Assembly (NCBI RefSeq): GCF_031454155.1
Contig: NZ_JAVDQG010000002.1
Span: 62,001-126,000, forward strand
From: Desmospora profundinema
GTDB taxonomy: Bacteria > Bacillota > Bacilli > Thermoactinomycetales > DSM-45169
DNA: 64,000 nt
Direction: 5' to 3'
The translations under genes were made by a program, and so were the position numbers. The stretch's first letter is position 1; each line of letters begins with the position of its first letter. Under the pieces are notes generated by a model. It had not been told where the DNA came from, made no database searches, and was given only the letters and a program-made list of their open reading frames with translations. Below are positions 52,448-60,054 of this stretch, piece by piece.

Positions 52448-53482
52448 TCACTCAAATTTGCTGCGCCATTCGTTGCGGATCCGGTCATAGTTGTCCACCG
52501 CCCAATCGATATCCAGGGGCAATGCATGCGGCATGACGCTTTCCAAAGAAAGCGGTGTTTTGGATTCCACATCCTCCCGGATCGGAATATGGTACCAATC
52601 CGCCAATACACGCTGACCTTCCTCAGACAACAGAAAATCGATAAACGCCTTCCCGCCCTCAGGGTTGGGGCCGTCCTTCACGAGTGAGACGGGGTTGACC
52701 AGGATCGGCGTTTTTTCCGGTACCACAAAATCGACGTTTTCCCCCCGGGCTTGCATTTCATATGCCATAAAATCAAAGGCCACCCCGATCTCCGCTTCTC
52801 CCTTGGCCACCGCCTGGGAGGGGGCCGAACCGGAATCAGGCATCGCGTTGGCCTGATCCATCAACTTTTCGAAAAACTCCCATCCCTCTTCTTCCCCCAG
52901 CTCCATCATCCGACTTAACACCGTCAAAGTGGCGGTGCCGGACGCGGCGGGGTTTGGCATCTGGAATTTTCCTTTCCAGCGGGGGTCCAAAAGGTCATCC
53001 CAGCTCCGGGGCAACTCGTCCTTCTTCACTTTTTCCGTGTTATAGATAAATCCTAGGACAAAGACTTCCGTTCCCACCCACTCCCAATTTTCATCCCGTA
53101 TTTTGATTCCGTTTCTCTCCACGGGCCAATCCTTGATCTCTTCTGGGATGTAGGAAGTGATGATAGCCCGTTCTTTGGCCGTTTCGAACGGAAGAATCCC
53201 ACCGCCTCCATACCACAGATCCCCCATCGGATTGTCCTTCTCCGCGATCAGGCGATTCACAATCACATTGGTTCCGCCATACTGCACATCCACGCGGGAG
53301 CCCGGATTGTTCTTCTCATATTCACGCCCTAATTCTTTCGTCATATCCGGCGTCTCCGGCGAGTAAAAGCTGATCGCTCCCGCAGCTCCTCCTTGAGAAG
53401 TCTCCCCCGAACATCCGACAACCGCCAGCACCGTCAGACAGAGGATCCATCCGACACTTTGCAGCCACCTCACCCTGTTCAC
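52448..53482 (-). CDS. ABC importer substrate-binding lipoprotein (Fe3+ or 2-aminoethylphosphonate type)
   Basis: About 344 residues from GTG 53482. Signal peptide with lipobox VVGC (Cys ~ residue 26). SFYSPETPDMTKELGREYEK, AEKDNPMGDLWYGGGG, WDDLLDPRWKGKFQMPNPAASGT and QAVAKGEAEIGVAFDF are typical of the AfuA/FbpA/PhnS group. I cannot see the Tyr-Tyr pair that marks iron binders, so the ligand is open. Two adjacent GTG codons make the start approximate. Confidence 0.9.
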   Translation of the reverse strand: MNRVRWLQSVGWILCLTVLAVVGCSGETSQGGAAGAISFYSPETPDMTKELGREYEKNNPGSRVDVQYGGTNVIVNRLIAEKDNPMGDLWYGGGGILPFETAKERAIITSYIPEEIKDWPVERNGIKIRDENWEWVGTEVFVLGFIYNTEKVKKDELPRSWDDLLDPRWKGKFQMPNPAASGTATLTVLSRMMELGEEEGWEFFEKLMDQANAMPDSGSAPSQAVAKGEAEIGVAFDFMAYEMQARGENVDFVVPEKTPILVNPVSLVKDGPNPEGGKAFIDFLLSEEGQRVLADWYHIPIREDVESKTPLSLESVMPHALPLDIDWAVDNYDRIRNEWRSKFE

Positions 53483-53587
53483 CACGATCTCCCCCCGCAT
53501 CTTTCACCTTTTAGACAAGCAAGCGCCCTTGCCTTACTTCTATTACATGTCCTCCCGGGGTCGATTATGATTGCAGTCACAGCAAAA

Positions 53588-53611
53588 ACCCCATGGCTTA
53601 CGCCATGGGGT
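53588..53611 (-). terminator. Terminator after the SR1P gene
   Basis: CCCCATGGC/GCCATGGGG stem followed on the minus strand by TTTTTGC, 16 bases past the stop. Confidence 0.85.
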
Positions 53612-53626
53612 GAATGATCGTATGTC

Positions 53627-53752
53627 TTAGGTTTCCTGATCTTCCATTTGGGTGGTGGAGCAGCCGGGGCACTGTCCATAGAGGGTTCCGGCCTTCTCAT
53701 ATTCGACGTAGCTGATCACTTCATCACAGGTTTGACAAATGATCGCTTCCAT
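53627..53752 (-). CDS. sr1P: GapA-binding small peptide SR1P
   Basis: 41 residues. MEAIICQTCDEVISYVEYEK and TLYGQCPGC form a small CxxC...CxxC peptide like SR1P of B. subtilis, which binds glyceraldehyde-3-phosphate dehydrogenase A and is encoded by a dual-function RNA. The ATG at 53752 is 8 bases behind GGAGGG; the longer frame to 53809 is the leader. A cre-like site lies upstream. In B. subtilis SR1 RNA also acts as an antisense regulator; whether it does so here is not visible. Confidence 0.88.
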   Translation of the reverse strand: MEAIICQTCDEVISYVEYEKAGTLYGQCPGCSTTQMEDQET

Positions 53753-53782
53753 GCGGTCATCCCTCCAAAAACAGATTTCATG

Positions 53783-53796
53783 TGAAAACGCTTTAA
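53783..53796 (-). promoter_or_regulatory. cre (CcpA) site upstream of sr1P
   Basis: TGAAAACGCTTTAA matches the cre consensus TGWAARCGYTWNCW at all but one position. It lies 31 bases before the ATG, close to the expected transcription start, implying carbon catabolite repression. Confidence 0.7.
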
Positions 53797-53898
53797 TATG
53801 ATGTACCATTTATTATATTGAGTCATACTAATTGCGTCAATGGGTTTTACTCAATTTCCGCGATCCTCTTCATACAGGCAGATCCACTCCGTAATAAA

Positions 53899-53927
53899 AG
53901 AAGCCCCCAACGGATGTTGGGGGCTTC
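53899..53927 (-). terminator. Terminator of the trehalose operon
   Basis: AAGCCCCCAAC/GTTGGGGGCTT stem with 4-base loop followed by TTTTATTAC on the minus strand, past the treR stop. Confidence 0.85.
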
Positions 53928-53972
53928 TGGCTGCTGACAACCCGGCCAAAGGCCTGATGGCTATTTTTAGTC

Positions 53973-54686
53973 TTAACCGTGTCTGCGGGCAAAATCGATG
54001 AAGCGGAACTTGTCCGGACGATGGCGGGATTCCGTGTATTGAAACAACGTAGCGTCCTCCAAATGGACGTAGTTTCGTACGACAACCACCATCGGATACC
54101 CTTCCAGATCAAGGAGCCGCCGATCCTCCGGCGTCGGTTCCTCTACCGTGATCACTTTTTTGGCAAAACTGATGGGAATGTCCAGAACTTCCTCCAGGTA
54201 TTGATAGATGGAGTCTTCACAAATTTCCACAGTCAGTTCCGGAATCGTATCCTGTAGAAAATAATCCTTGTCCAAAATAATCGTCTCGCCGCCGATCGTC
54301 CGGGTACGGACCACTTTCCAAACCGGTTCCGCCGGGTTTACCCGCAGCTGGGAAGCCAATTCTTCGTCGGCCGCCATCGCTTCCAGCTCGATTACGCGGG
54401 TTCGGGACGGCTTTCCCATCTTCGCCGACAGTTCTTTAAAACTGACCAGACCCGACACGGGAAAGTCCCATTGTTGTATCGGCAGAACAAAGGAGCCTTT
54501 TCCTTTGATTTTTTGGATAAACCCGTTTTGAGACAATAAATGCAAGGCCTTACGCACCGTTTCCCTGGATGTTCCGTATTGCTGGGACAGCTCATGTTCG
54601 GACGGTAGTTTGACTTGGGGCCGAAGAGCGCCGGATTCAATTTTACCGGCATAATCGTGATAGATTTGGAGATATTTGTTGTCCAA
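53973..54686 (-). CDS. treR: Trehalose operon repressor TreR (GntR family)
   Basis: 237 residues from TTG 54686. Winged helix with VKLPSEHELSQQYGTSRETVRKALHLLSQNGFI, then a UTRA effector domain (SRTRVIELEAMAADEELASQL, GETIILDKDYFL). TreR is released from DNA by trehalose-6-phosphate. Overlaps the treA end by few bases; treA ends at 54700. Operators are found upstream of the PTS gene, as expected for self-contained regulation. Confidence 0.93.
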   Translation of the reverse strand: MDNKYLQIYHDYAGKIESGALRPQVKLPSEHELSQQYGTSRETVRKALHLLSQNGFIQKIKGKGSFVLPIQQWDFPVSGLVSFKELSAKMGKPSRTRVIELEAMAADEELASQLRVNPAEPVWKVVRTRTIGGETIILDKDYFLQDTIPELTVEICEDSIYQYLEEVLDIPISFAKKVITVEEPTPEDRRLLDLEGYPMVVVVRNYVHLEDATLFQYTESRHRPDKFRFIDFARRHG

Positions 54687-54699
54687 CGCTCTCCCCCTT

Positions 54700-56385
54700 T
54701 CATGAACGGATAAAACGATAGACAAGGGATTCAAACGGCCGCAGCTTAAAAAGATTGTTCAGCTGAGGTGAATCCGGATAATTGGTTAGAAGCAATTCCC
54801 CTTGCTGCCCCTGAAATGGAGCAGACTCCGCCCCTATCCAATCGACCGGATAATCGCGCAGATTATTTACGATCAACCAGGTTTCTTGGTCCGTGTTACG
54901 AGTGTAGGCAAACACATCCGGATGATCCGGGAATTCCGGGTGGAAATCGCCTCGAGTGACGATATCATGTGTTTTTCGCAGCCGAATCAATTCTTTGTAA
55001 TGATACAGGATGGACTTCGGGTCGGCAAGGGACTTCTCGACATTGATTTCCCCGTAGTTAGAGGAGACACCGATCCAGGGAATACCGGCAGTGAACCCGG
55101 CATGTTCGGTTTCATCCCACTGCATGGGAGTACGGGAGTTGTCCCGGGACTTGGCTCCGATCACCTCCATCACTTCCGCTTCATCCATGCCTTTCTCCTT
55201 CAGAATGCGGTACATGTTCAATGTTTCCACATCCCGGTATTGGTCGATGGATTGAAAACGGGGGTTGGTCATGCCCACTTCTTCCCCTTGGTAGATATAG
55301 GGAGTCCCTTGCATCAAATGAATCAGGGTGGCCAGCATCTTGGCCGATTCCCGATGATACCGTCCGTCATCACCATAACGGGATACAACCCGGGGCTGGT
55401 CATGGTTACACCAGAACAACGCATTCCAGCCGCCGCCATCCCGCATCTTTCGTTGCCATGTGGACAGGATCCGCTTTAAAGCCGGGACATCCATCTCCCC
55501 CAACGCCCACTTCTCTCCATTGGGGTAATCCACTTTCAAGTGGTGAAAGTTAAACACCATATCCAATTCCCGATTGTCGGGGTTGGTGTACTGAATGCAG
55601 TGGGGAATCGTCGTGGAGGACATCTCCCCCACCGTCATAACCTCCTCATACCGAGAGAAGACCTCCTCATTCATCTCCCGCAGAAACTCGTGGACCCGAG
55701 GGCCGTCGGTGTAAAACCGGCGACCATCCCCCGGCGGCACCGAACCGTCGTCATCCGGAAAACGGGGGTCCTTGGAAATCAGATTGATCACATCCAGGCG
55801 AAATCCGTCCACCCCTTTGTCCAGCCACCAGCGCATCATCTCGTATACCTTGCGGCGGACCTGTTCGTTCTCCCAATTGAGATCCGCCTGTGTCACATCG
55901 AACAAATGCAGGTAGTACTGTCCGGTCTCTCCATCCCATTCCCAGGCAGATCCCCCGAATTTAGACAGCCAGTTGTTCGGTTCTCGTCCATCTTTAGGAT
56001 CTTTCCAGATATAAAAGTCTCGGTACGGATTATCCTTGGATTTGCGCGCCTCCTGGAACCAGGGATGCTCCGTGGATGTGTGATTGACCACGATATCCAT
56101 AATCACCTTCAACCCGCGGGCATGTGCTTCGTTGAGCAGTGCTTCAAAATCCGCCATGGTTCCGTACTCTTCCTGAATGGAGAAATAGTCCCGGATATCA
56201 TAACCGTTGTCCCGTTGGGGGGACGAGTAGATCGGCGTCAGCCACAGCACATCCACACCCAGGTCCTTCAGATAGTCCAATTTGCGTATAATACCCCGAA
56301 GGTCGCCCACTCCGTTGCCCGTGGTGTCCAAAAAACTCTTGGGATAAATCTGGTAGACGACCGCTTTTCTCCACCATTCGTTCAT
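54700..56385 (-). CDS. treA: Trehalose-6-phosphate hydrolase (GH13)
   Basis: 561 residues, closely similar along its length to B. subtilis TreA as I remember it. VVYQIYPKSFLDTTGNGVGDLRGI, DIVVNHTSTEHPWF, GFRLDVINLISKD (nucleophile Asp), VGEMSSTT (acid/base Glu) and FWCNHDQPRVVSRYGDDG (third Asp). Splits trehalose-6-phosphate into glucose and glucose-6-phosphate in the cytosol. GAGGGAGG before the ATG. Follows the PTS gene by 15 bases. Confidence 0.95.
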   Translation of the reverse strand: MNEWWRKAVVYQIYPKSFLDTTGNGVGDLRGIIRKLDYLKDLGVDVLWLTPIYSSPQRDNGYDIRDYFSIQEEYGTMADFEALLNEAHARGLKVIMDIVVNHTSTEHPWFQEARKSKDNPYRDFYIWKDPKDGREPNNWLSKFGGSAWEWDGETGQYYLHLFDVTQADLNWENEQVRRKVYEMMRWWLDKGVDGFRLDVINLISKDPRFPDDDGSVPPGDGRRFYTDGPRVHEFLREMNEEVFSRYEEVMTVGEMSSTTIPHCIQYTNPDNRELDMVFNFHHLKVDYPNGEKWALGEMDVPALKRILSTWQRKMRDGGGWNALFWCNHDQPRVVSRYGDDGRYHRESAKMLATLIHLMQGTPYIYQGEEVGMTNPRFQSIDQYRDVETLNMYRILKEKGMDEAEVMEVIGAKSRDNSRTPMQWDETEHAGFTAGIPWIGVSSNYGEINVEKSLADPKSILYHYKELIRLRKTHDIVTRGDFHPEFPDHPDVFAYTRNTDQETWLIVNNLRDYPVDWIGAESAPFQGQQGELLLTNYPDSPQLNNLFKLRPFESLVYRFIRS

Positions 56386-56400
56386 GAAACGCGTCCTCCC

Positions 56401-57990
56401 TCATCCGTCGATCAAATCCTGGATTTCCTCCTTGATCACCGAAGAATTGGACCCATACACGGCTTGTACTCCGTCACTGACTCGAAGGACACCGGAAGCA
56501 CCCAGCCGCTTCAGCTCTCCTTCATCCACCCGTTCTTGGTCTTTGACGCCAACTCGGAGCCGGGTGATGCAGGCATCCAATCGGGTGATGTTTTCTTTTC
56601 CGCCCAAGGCGTGGAGGATCCGCGCCGCACGGCTGTCTGGATTGGATTCGTCTTCCTTTGCACCGTTTCGTTTAACCCCTATTTTTTCACGGGTCTCCTC
56701 TTTCGTGTACAGACGGGTCTCTTCCCCTTCCTCTTCCCGTCCCGGCGTTTTCAAATTGAGTCGGACGATCAGGAGTCGGAACGTGAAGTAATAAATCACT
56801 GCAAACACCAGACCCAGGCCGATCGTTAAGATCCATGCATTGGACTGATTGGGGAGCACATTAAACAGAACAAAGTCGATCAAACCCGATCCACCGGCAA
56901 ACCCGGCGTTCATCCCCAGCGCATTGGCGATTCCAAAGGCCAAGCCGGTCAGGACGACATGAACCCCGTACAAAACAGGGGCGACAAACAAGAAGGTAAA
57001 CTCCAATGGCTCGGTGATCCCGGTGAGAAACGCAGTGACCGCAGCGGCAATCAGAAGCCCCTTGGCCTTAGCTTGGCGGCTTTTCTTGGCCACATGAAAC
57101 ATCGCTAAGGCGGCTGCCGGCAAGCCGAACATCACCGGAATGAACTTCCCTGCGATATAGGTGCCACCCGTGATCGCCACACTGGCATCCCGCAGCCGGT
57201 CGATCACTTGCGCGATGTAGACGTTTTGGTCACCCACCACGCGGGCATCGTTCAAGGTGGTGTAGCTGCCACCGATTTCCGTAAACAACAGCGGGGTATT
57301 ATAGATGTGGTGTAAGCCGAAAGGAATCAGCAATTTCTCAATCCCGCCGTATAGACCCACGATCAATGGATTGGTGTGGGTAGCCACAAAGTTACCCAGA
57401 GCAAGAATGCCCAATCCGATCAAAGGCCAGACGAAATAAAAGGCGACGGCCACTCCGATCGCGGCGAAGGAAGCGATAATGGGCACCAGCCGCTCCCCGC
57501 TGAACAGTGAAATCGCCTCTGGAAGTTGGACACGATGGAACCGGTTATAGAGGTACGCGGTTAAAAACCCAATCAGGATTCCGCCAAATACCCCGGTTTG
57601 CATGGTCTCGATTCCCAGTTCGCTGCCCAGCAGCTGTTCATTTACATTTAGTCCCGTAATATCAACCAGCGCACCGATCACGGTATGCATCACGAAAAAG
57701 GCGATCAGTGAAGCAAAGCCGGCCATTCCTTTCCCGGTCCAGGTAATCGCAATCGCAACGGCAAACAAGACCGGCAAGTTGTTGAAAATGGCTTGTCCGG
57801 CTCGCTGCATCAATTCCCCGGCCACTTGATAACCATGTCCCCCCAAGAATGGAAGAACCTCATGGACGCTGGGATTGAGTAAAATCCCCCCCAGCCCCAT
57901 CAGGATGGAGACGAGGGGAAGAATCAATACGACCGCCATCATTGAACGGCCCACACGTTGGAAAAAATCAAAAGAAAAGCGCTTTGTCAT
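56401..57990 (-). CDS. PTS permease EIICB, glucose-type domain order, likely trehalose-specific
   Basis: 529 residues. Residues 1-400 are the EIIC membrane domain of the glucose/maltose/N-acetylglucosamine type (GITEPLEFTFLFVAPVLYG, FGLHHIYNTPLLFTEIGG). Residues ~455-525 are EIIB with the phosphorylated Cys in NITRLDACITRLRVGVKD. The order C-B is that of PtsG/MalP, whereas B. subtilis TreP is B-C. No EIIA domain. With treA and treR in the operon, trehalose (or maltose) is the likely sugar. First gene, behind TreR operators and a cre site. Confidence 0.93.
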   Translation of the reverse strand: MTKRFSFDFFQRVGRSMMAVVLILPLVSILMGLGGILLNPSVHEVLPFLGGHGYQVAGELMQRAGQAIFNNLPVLFAVAIAITWTGKGMAGFASLIAFFVMHTVIGALVDITGLNVNEQLLGSELGIETMQTGVFGGILIGFLTAYLYNRFHRVQLPEAISLFSGERLVPIIASFAAIGVAVAFYFVWPLIGLGILALGNFVATHTNPLIVGLYGGIEKLLIPFGLHHIYNTPLLFTEIGGSYTTLNDARVVGDQNVYIAQVIDRLRDASVAITGGTYIAGKFIPVMFGLPAAALAMFHVAKKSRQAKAKGLLIAAAVTAFLTGITEPLEFTFLFVAPVLYGVHVVLTGLAFGIANALGMNAGFAGGSGLIDFVLFNVLPNQSNAWILTIGLGLVFAVIYYFTFRLLIVRLNLKTPGREEEGEETRLYTKEETREKIGVKRNGAKEDESNPDSRAARILHALGGKENITRLDACITRLRVGVKDQERVDEGELKRLGASGVLRVSDGVQAVYGSNSSVIKEEIQDLIDG

Positions 57991-58022
57991 CGGTCTCCCT
58001 CCCGGAAACTTACTCTTTTTTC

Positions 58023-58034
58023 CTGTATATACAG
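58023..58034 (-). promoter_or_regulatory. TreR operator 1
   Basis: Perfect 12-bp palindrome CTGTATATACAG in the leader of the EIICB gene, 33 bases before its ATG. Two related sites lie upstream. Confidence 0.75.
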
Positions 58035-58050
58035 ATACCCATATAGTAAC

Positions 58051-58070
58051 TTGCCTATACAGGGTGACAA
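58051..58070 (-). promoter_or_regulatory. TreR operator 2 with possible second promoter
   Basis: CCTGTATAGGCAAG on the minus strand (58051-58064) resembles the operators. TTGTCA (58065-58070) overlaps it as a -35-like element; a -10 would be the weak ACTATA. Confidence 0.5.
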
Positions 58071-58114
58071 GCAGAAGAAAAGGCTTTCACCCCTCTTGGT
58101 AAGAAACCCTTTTC

Positions 58115-58128
58115 AAAAAACGCTTTCA
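58115..58128 (-). promoter_or_regulatory. cre (CcpA) site of the trehalose operon
   Basis: TGAAAGCGTTTTTT on the minus strand matches cre at all but one position. It is 6-20 bases downstream of the -10, where CcpA would block transcription. Confidence 0.7.
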
Positions 58129-58133
58129 TGGTT

Positions 58134-58162
58134 ATCTTAAACCTGTCTATACAGGTTGTCAA
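58134..58162 (-). promoter_or_regulatory. Sigma-A promoter of the trehalose operon with operator 3
   Basis: -35 TTGACA (58157-58162), 17-base spacer, -10 TAAGAT (58134-58139). The spacer holds CCTGTATAGACAGG, the third TreR-type operator (58142-58155), so repressor binding would cover the polymerase site. Confidence 0.85.
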
Positions 58163-58225
58163 CGAATCAGTTTTTTCCACAAAAAAAGAAACCACCGGGA
58201 TCGATGGTTTCAGACTCTCTGAACA

Positions 58226-58531
58226 TTAACCGGATTCTGCTTCTGCCTCAAACATCAGGGAGGGGATGTTGTTCTGAAGAAAGATCGATACTTCTTCCGC
58301 TTCAGCCACAGACTTCAGATTGTAAAGGCGTTGCAGGTACTCCAGGTTTTCCACATCGTCCTGGGAGAGTAGAGAAGAACGTCCCGTCTGCATACAAACG
58401 ACCAGCGGTTTACCGAAAAACATCTGGGTGTATACAATGCCGAAATCGTAACGCCCGTTTTCCCATACAAAACCCACAAAACGAACGTTCGCCTGTTCCG
58501 ACTCGTCATACAGCCGTTCATATGGACTCAT
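58226..58531 (-). CDS. DUF3055 family protein
   Basis: 101 residues. ERLYDESEQANVRFVGFVWENGRYDFGIVYTQMFFGKPLVVCMQTGRSSLLS is highly characteristic of DUF3055 (quoted in pieces: RYDFGIVYTQMFFGKP, CMQTGRSSLLS). The one cysteine lies in that block. ATG at 58531 follows GGAGGAG. Function unknown, conserved in Bacillales. Unrelated to the tre operon, whose promoter faces away. Confidence 0.88.
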   Translation of the reverse strand: MSPYERLYDESEQANVRFVGFVWENGRYDFGIVYTQMFFGKPLVVCMQTGRSSLLSQDDVENLEYLQRLYNLKSVAEAEEVSIFLQNNIPSLMFEAEAESG

Positions 58532-58614
58532 CCGATCTCCTCCTTTTTTAGTCATGGCTACTTGCCTGTCTATCCCTTTACCCTTCCGGCTTTAATCCGA
58601 AACGGGAGAAGGTT

Positions 58615-59052
58615 CTATGAATTCAGTTCTCTCATTTTGCTTTCAAAGAGCGAAGCCAATTCCGTAAAAAATGCAATATCCTCATCATCCAGTCCCTCCA
58701 CCGTCCCGATCACGATCAGCTCCCCAATCAGCTGGTGACCACGGTAGAAAGGAACGAACACATAGGTCTCCTCGCCCACTTGCTCTCGAACAACTCCGCC
58801 TCGGGCAGCAGCCAGGCTGTGCAGTCCCTCCCCAAACCGAACAGCGGGTGGAAGGGGAGAGCGGCCCGATTCACAGAAGCGGCGAAAATACCAGCCGGAC
58901 ACCAAATAGATTCCCGTGTACTGGTAGGGTTCCATTCTGCTGTACAGGGTGCGCGTAACGAAGCGGTACAGGTCATGGACACTTCCACTCATTTTATCTG
59001 ACACGACGCCCACTTCCGCGCGGAGCTCATCCAGCAGGTCCGCTTTTCGCAT
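58615..59052 (-). CDS. GAF-domain protein
   Basis: 145 residues forming one GAF domain: TGIYLVSGWYFRRFCESGRSPLPPAVRFGEGLHSLAAARG and EETYVFVPFYRGHQLIGELIVIG. Only one cysteine is near a ligand position, so it is not a free-methionine sulfoxide reductase, which needs three. Probably a small-ligand-binding or sensing protein. ATG at 59052. Next to the DUF3055 gene on the same strand. Confidence 0.82.
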   Translation of the reverse strand: MRKADLLDELRAEVGVVSDKMSGSVHDLYRFVTRTLYSRMEPYQYTGIYLVSGWYFRRFCESGRSPLPPAVRFGEGLHSLAAARGGVVREQVGEETYVFVPFYRGHQLIGELIVIGTVEGLDDEDIAFFTELASLFESKMRELNS

Positions 59053-59277
59053 CAGATTCCATCCCCCAACATTTTCGGAGTGGATTTTAGTTTATCATAG
59101 TGGGCACGCGATTACAATGTATATTCATAATATTTTACCGTTATTCATCAAAATGATAAAGATCTTTTTCTTCTGCTTTCATATCTTTTTCTTTCGTAAT
59201 TTTTCTCCAGGATTTCTTGGCCTGATTCCACCCATTCGATACAATGGACCTATAGGTGAGACCTGGGAGGATGATCA

Positions 59278-59700
59278 ATGGCTAAAAGCGCTTGGATTAC
59301 TCTCGTGGAAGAGTCCACCCTGCAGGAGGCTACTCTCGACGATGTAAGGGCCGCTTTGGAACGCTATGTGGAGATGACCGCCCATACGGGTCAGCAGCTC
59401 GGATGGGAATACGCCGACGCTGCTTTCCCTTATGACATCCTGGAACAAGAGGAAGAGGGAAGACGCTACCTTTTACTGAAAGGAAAAGATCCTCATCTGT
59501 ATAAACACCTGATCCTGGGGGTCGACAACCGGACGGAAGAATGGGAGCACCCCCACATCCAGCTGGTTTTACCCACCGGCTCCACTCACGGCGACCGGGC
59601 CAAAGCCAACGAGTTTTGCCGTTACCTGGCCAAAACATTTCAAGGGAAACTCCACCTGTTCAACGGACGGGTCATGTTTTTTTATCCTAGAAAAGTGTAA
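59278..59700 (+). CDS. DUF1885 family protein
   Basis: 140 residues. SAWITLVEESTLQEATLDDVRAALERYVEMTAHTGQQLGWEYADAAFPYDI and LILGVDNR...HPHIQLVLPTGSTHGDRAKANEFCRYLAKTF (quoted in part) match DUF1885 as I know it. Soluble alpha/beta protein; function unknown. GGGAGG before the ATG. Monocistronic, before a non-coding stretch. Confidence 0.82.
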   Translation: MAKSAWITLVEESTLQEATLDDVRAALERYVEMTAHTGQQLGWEYADAAFPYDILEQEEEGRRYLLLKGKDPHLYKHLILGVDNRTEEWEHPHIQLVLPTGSTHGDRAKANEFCRYLAKTFQGKLHLFNGRVMFFYPRKV

Positions 59701-59969
59701 TCATTCCGACCAGATTGATGACAAAGTGAGTCCGCGGGAACCCGATTTTCGTCTCCGCACCTCTTTCCCTCTCACCGATGAGGGACAGTCCGCTCCGCCT
59801 CCTCTGGACACAACCAGCGGCCAAAAGAAAAGCAAAGTGGCCGCTAAACGGTTATGTCCTGCGGAGACTCCGCTGGGTGATCAGTCAAAGGGTGCTCCGC
59901 CGGAAATCGGTCCCTTCCCATATAGAAATTTGTCCGCAGCCTCTCCGGCCTTCAATGGCCGTTTTTTTT
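59701..59969 (+). other. Non-coding region with hairpins between DUF1885 gene and dinB
   Basis: No gene recognised. AGCGGCCA/TGGCCGCT (about 59816-59845) is a perfect 8-bp hairpin, and GCGGA/TCCGC a small one near 59856-59870. CGGCC/GGCCG with eight T (59946-59969) looks like a terminator, so a small RNA read to the right is possible. Confidence 0.35.
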
Positions 59970-60020
59970 ATCCTTCATTTTCCACTTCTCTTTTCTACCC
60001 ATTCCGGATATGGTGATTAT

Positions 60021-60034
60021 AAAACGTATGTTCG
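60021..60034 (+). promoter_or_regulatory. LexA (SOS) box upstream of dinB
   Basis: AAAACGTATGTTCG: right half GTTCG is perfect and the left half matches three of five bases of the Bacillus consensus CGAAC-N4-GTTCG. It lies 21 bases before the dinB start, overlapping the probable promoter. Confidence 0.7.
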
Positions 60035-60054
60035 CTTATCTGGGAGGAAGAATG

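Noticed and set aside
58615-59052. Free methionine-(R)-sulfoxide reductase
   Set aside because: The GAF domain lacks the three conserved cysteines of that enzyme.
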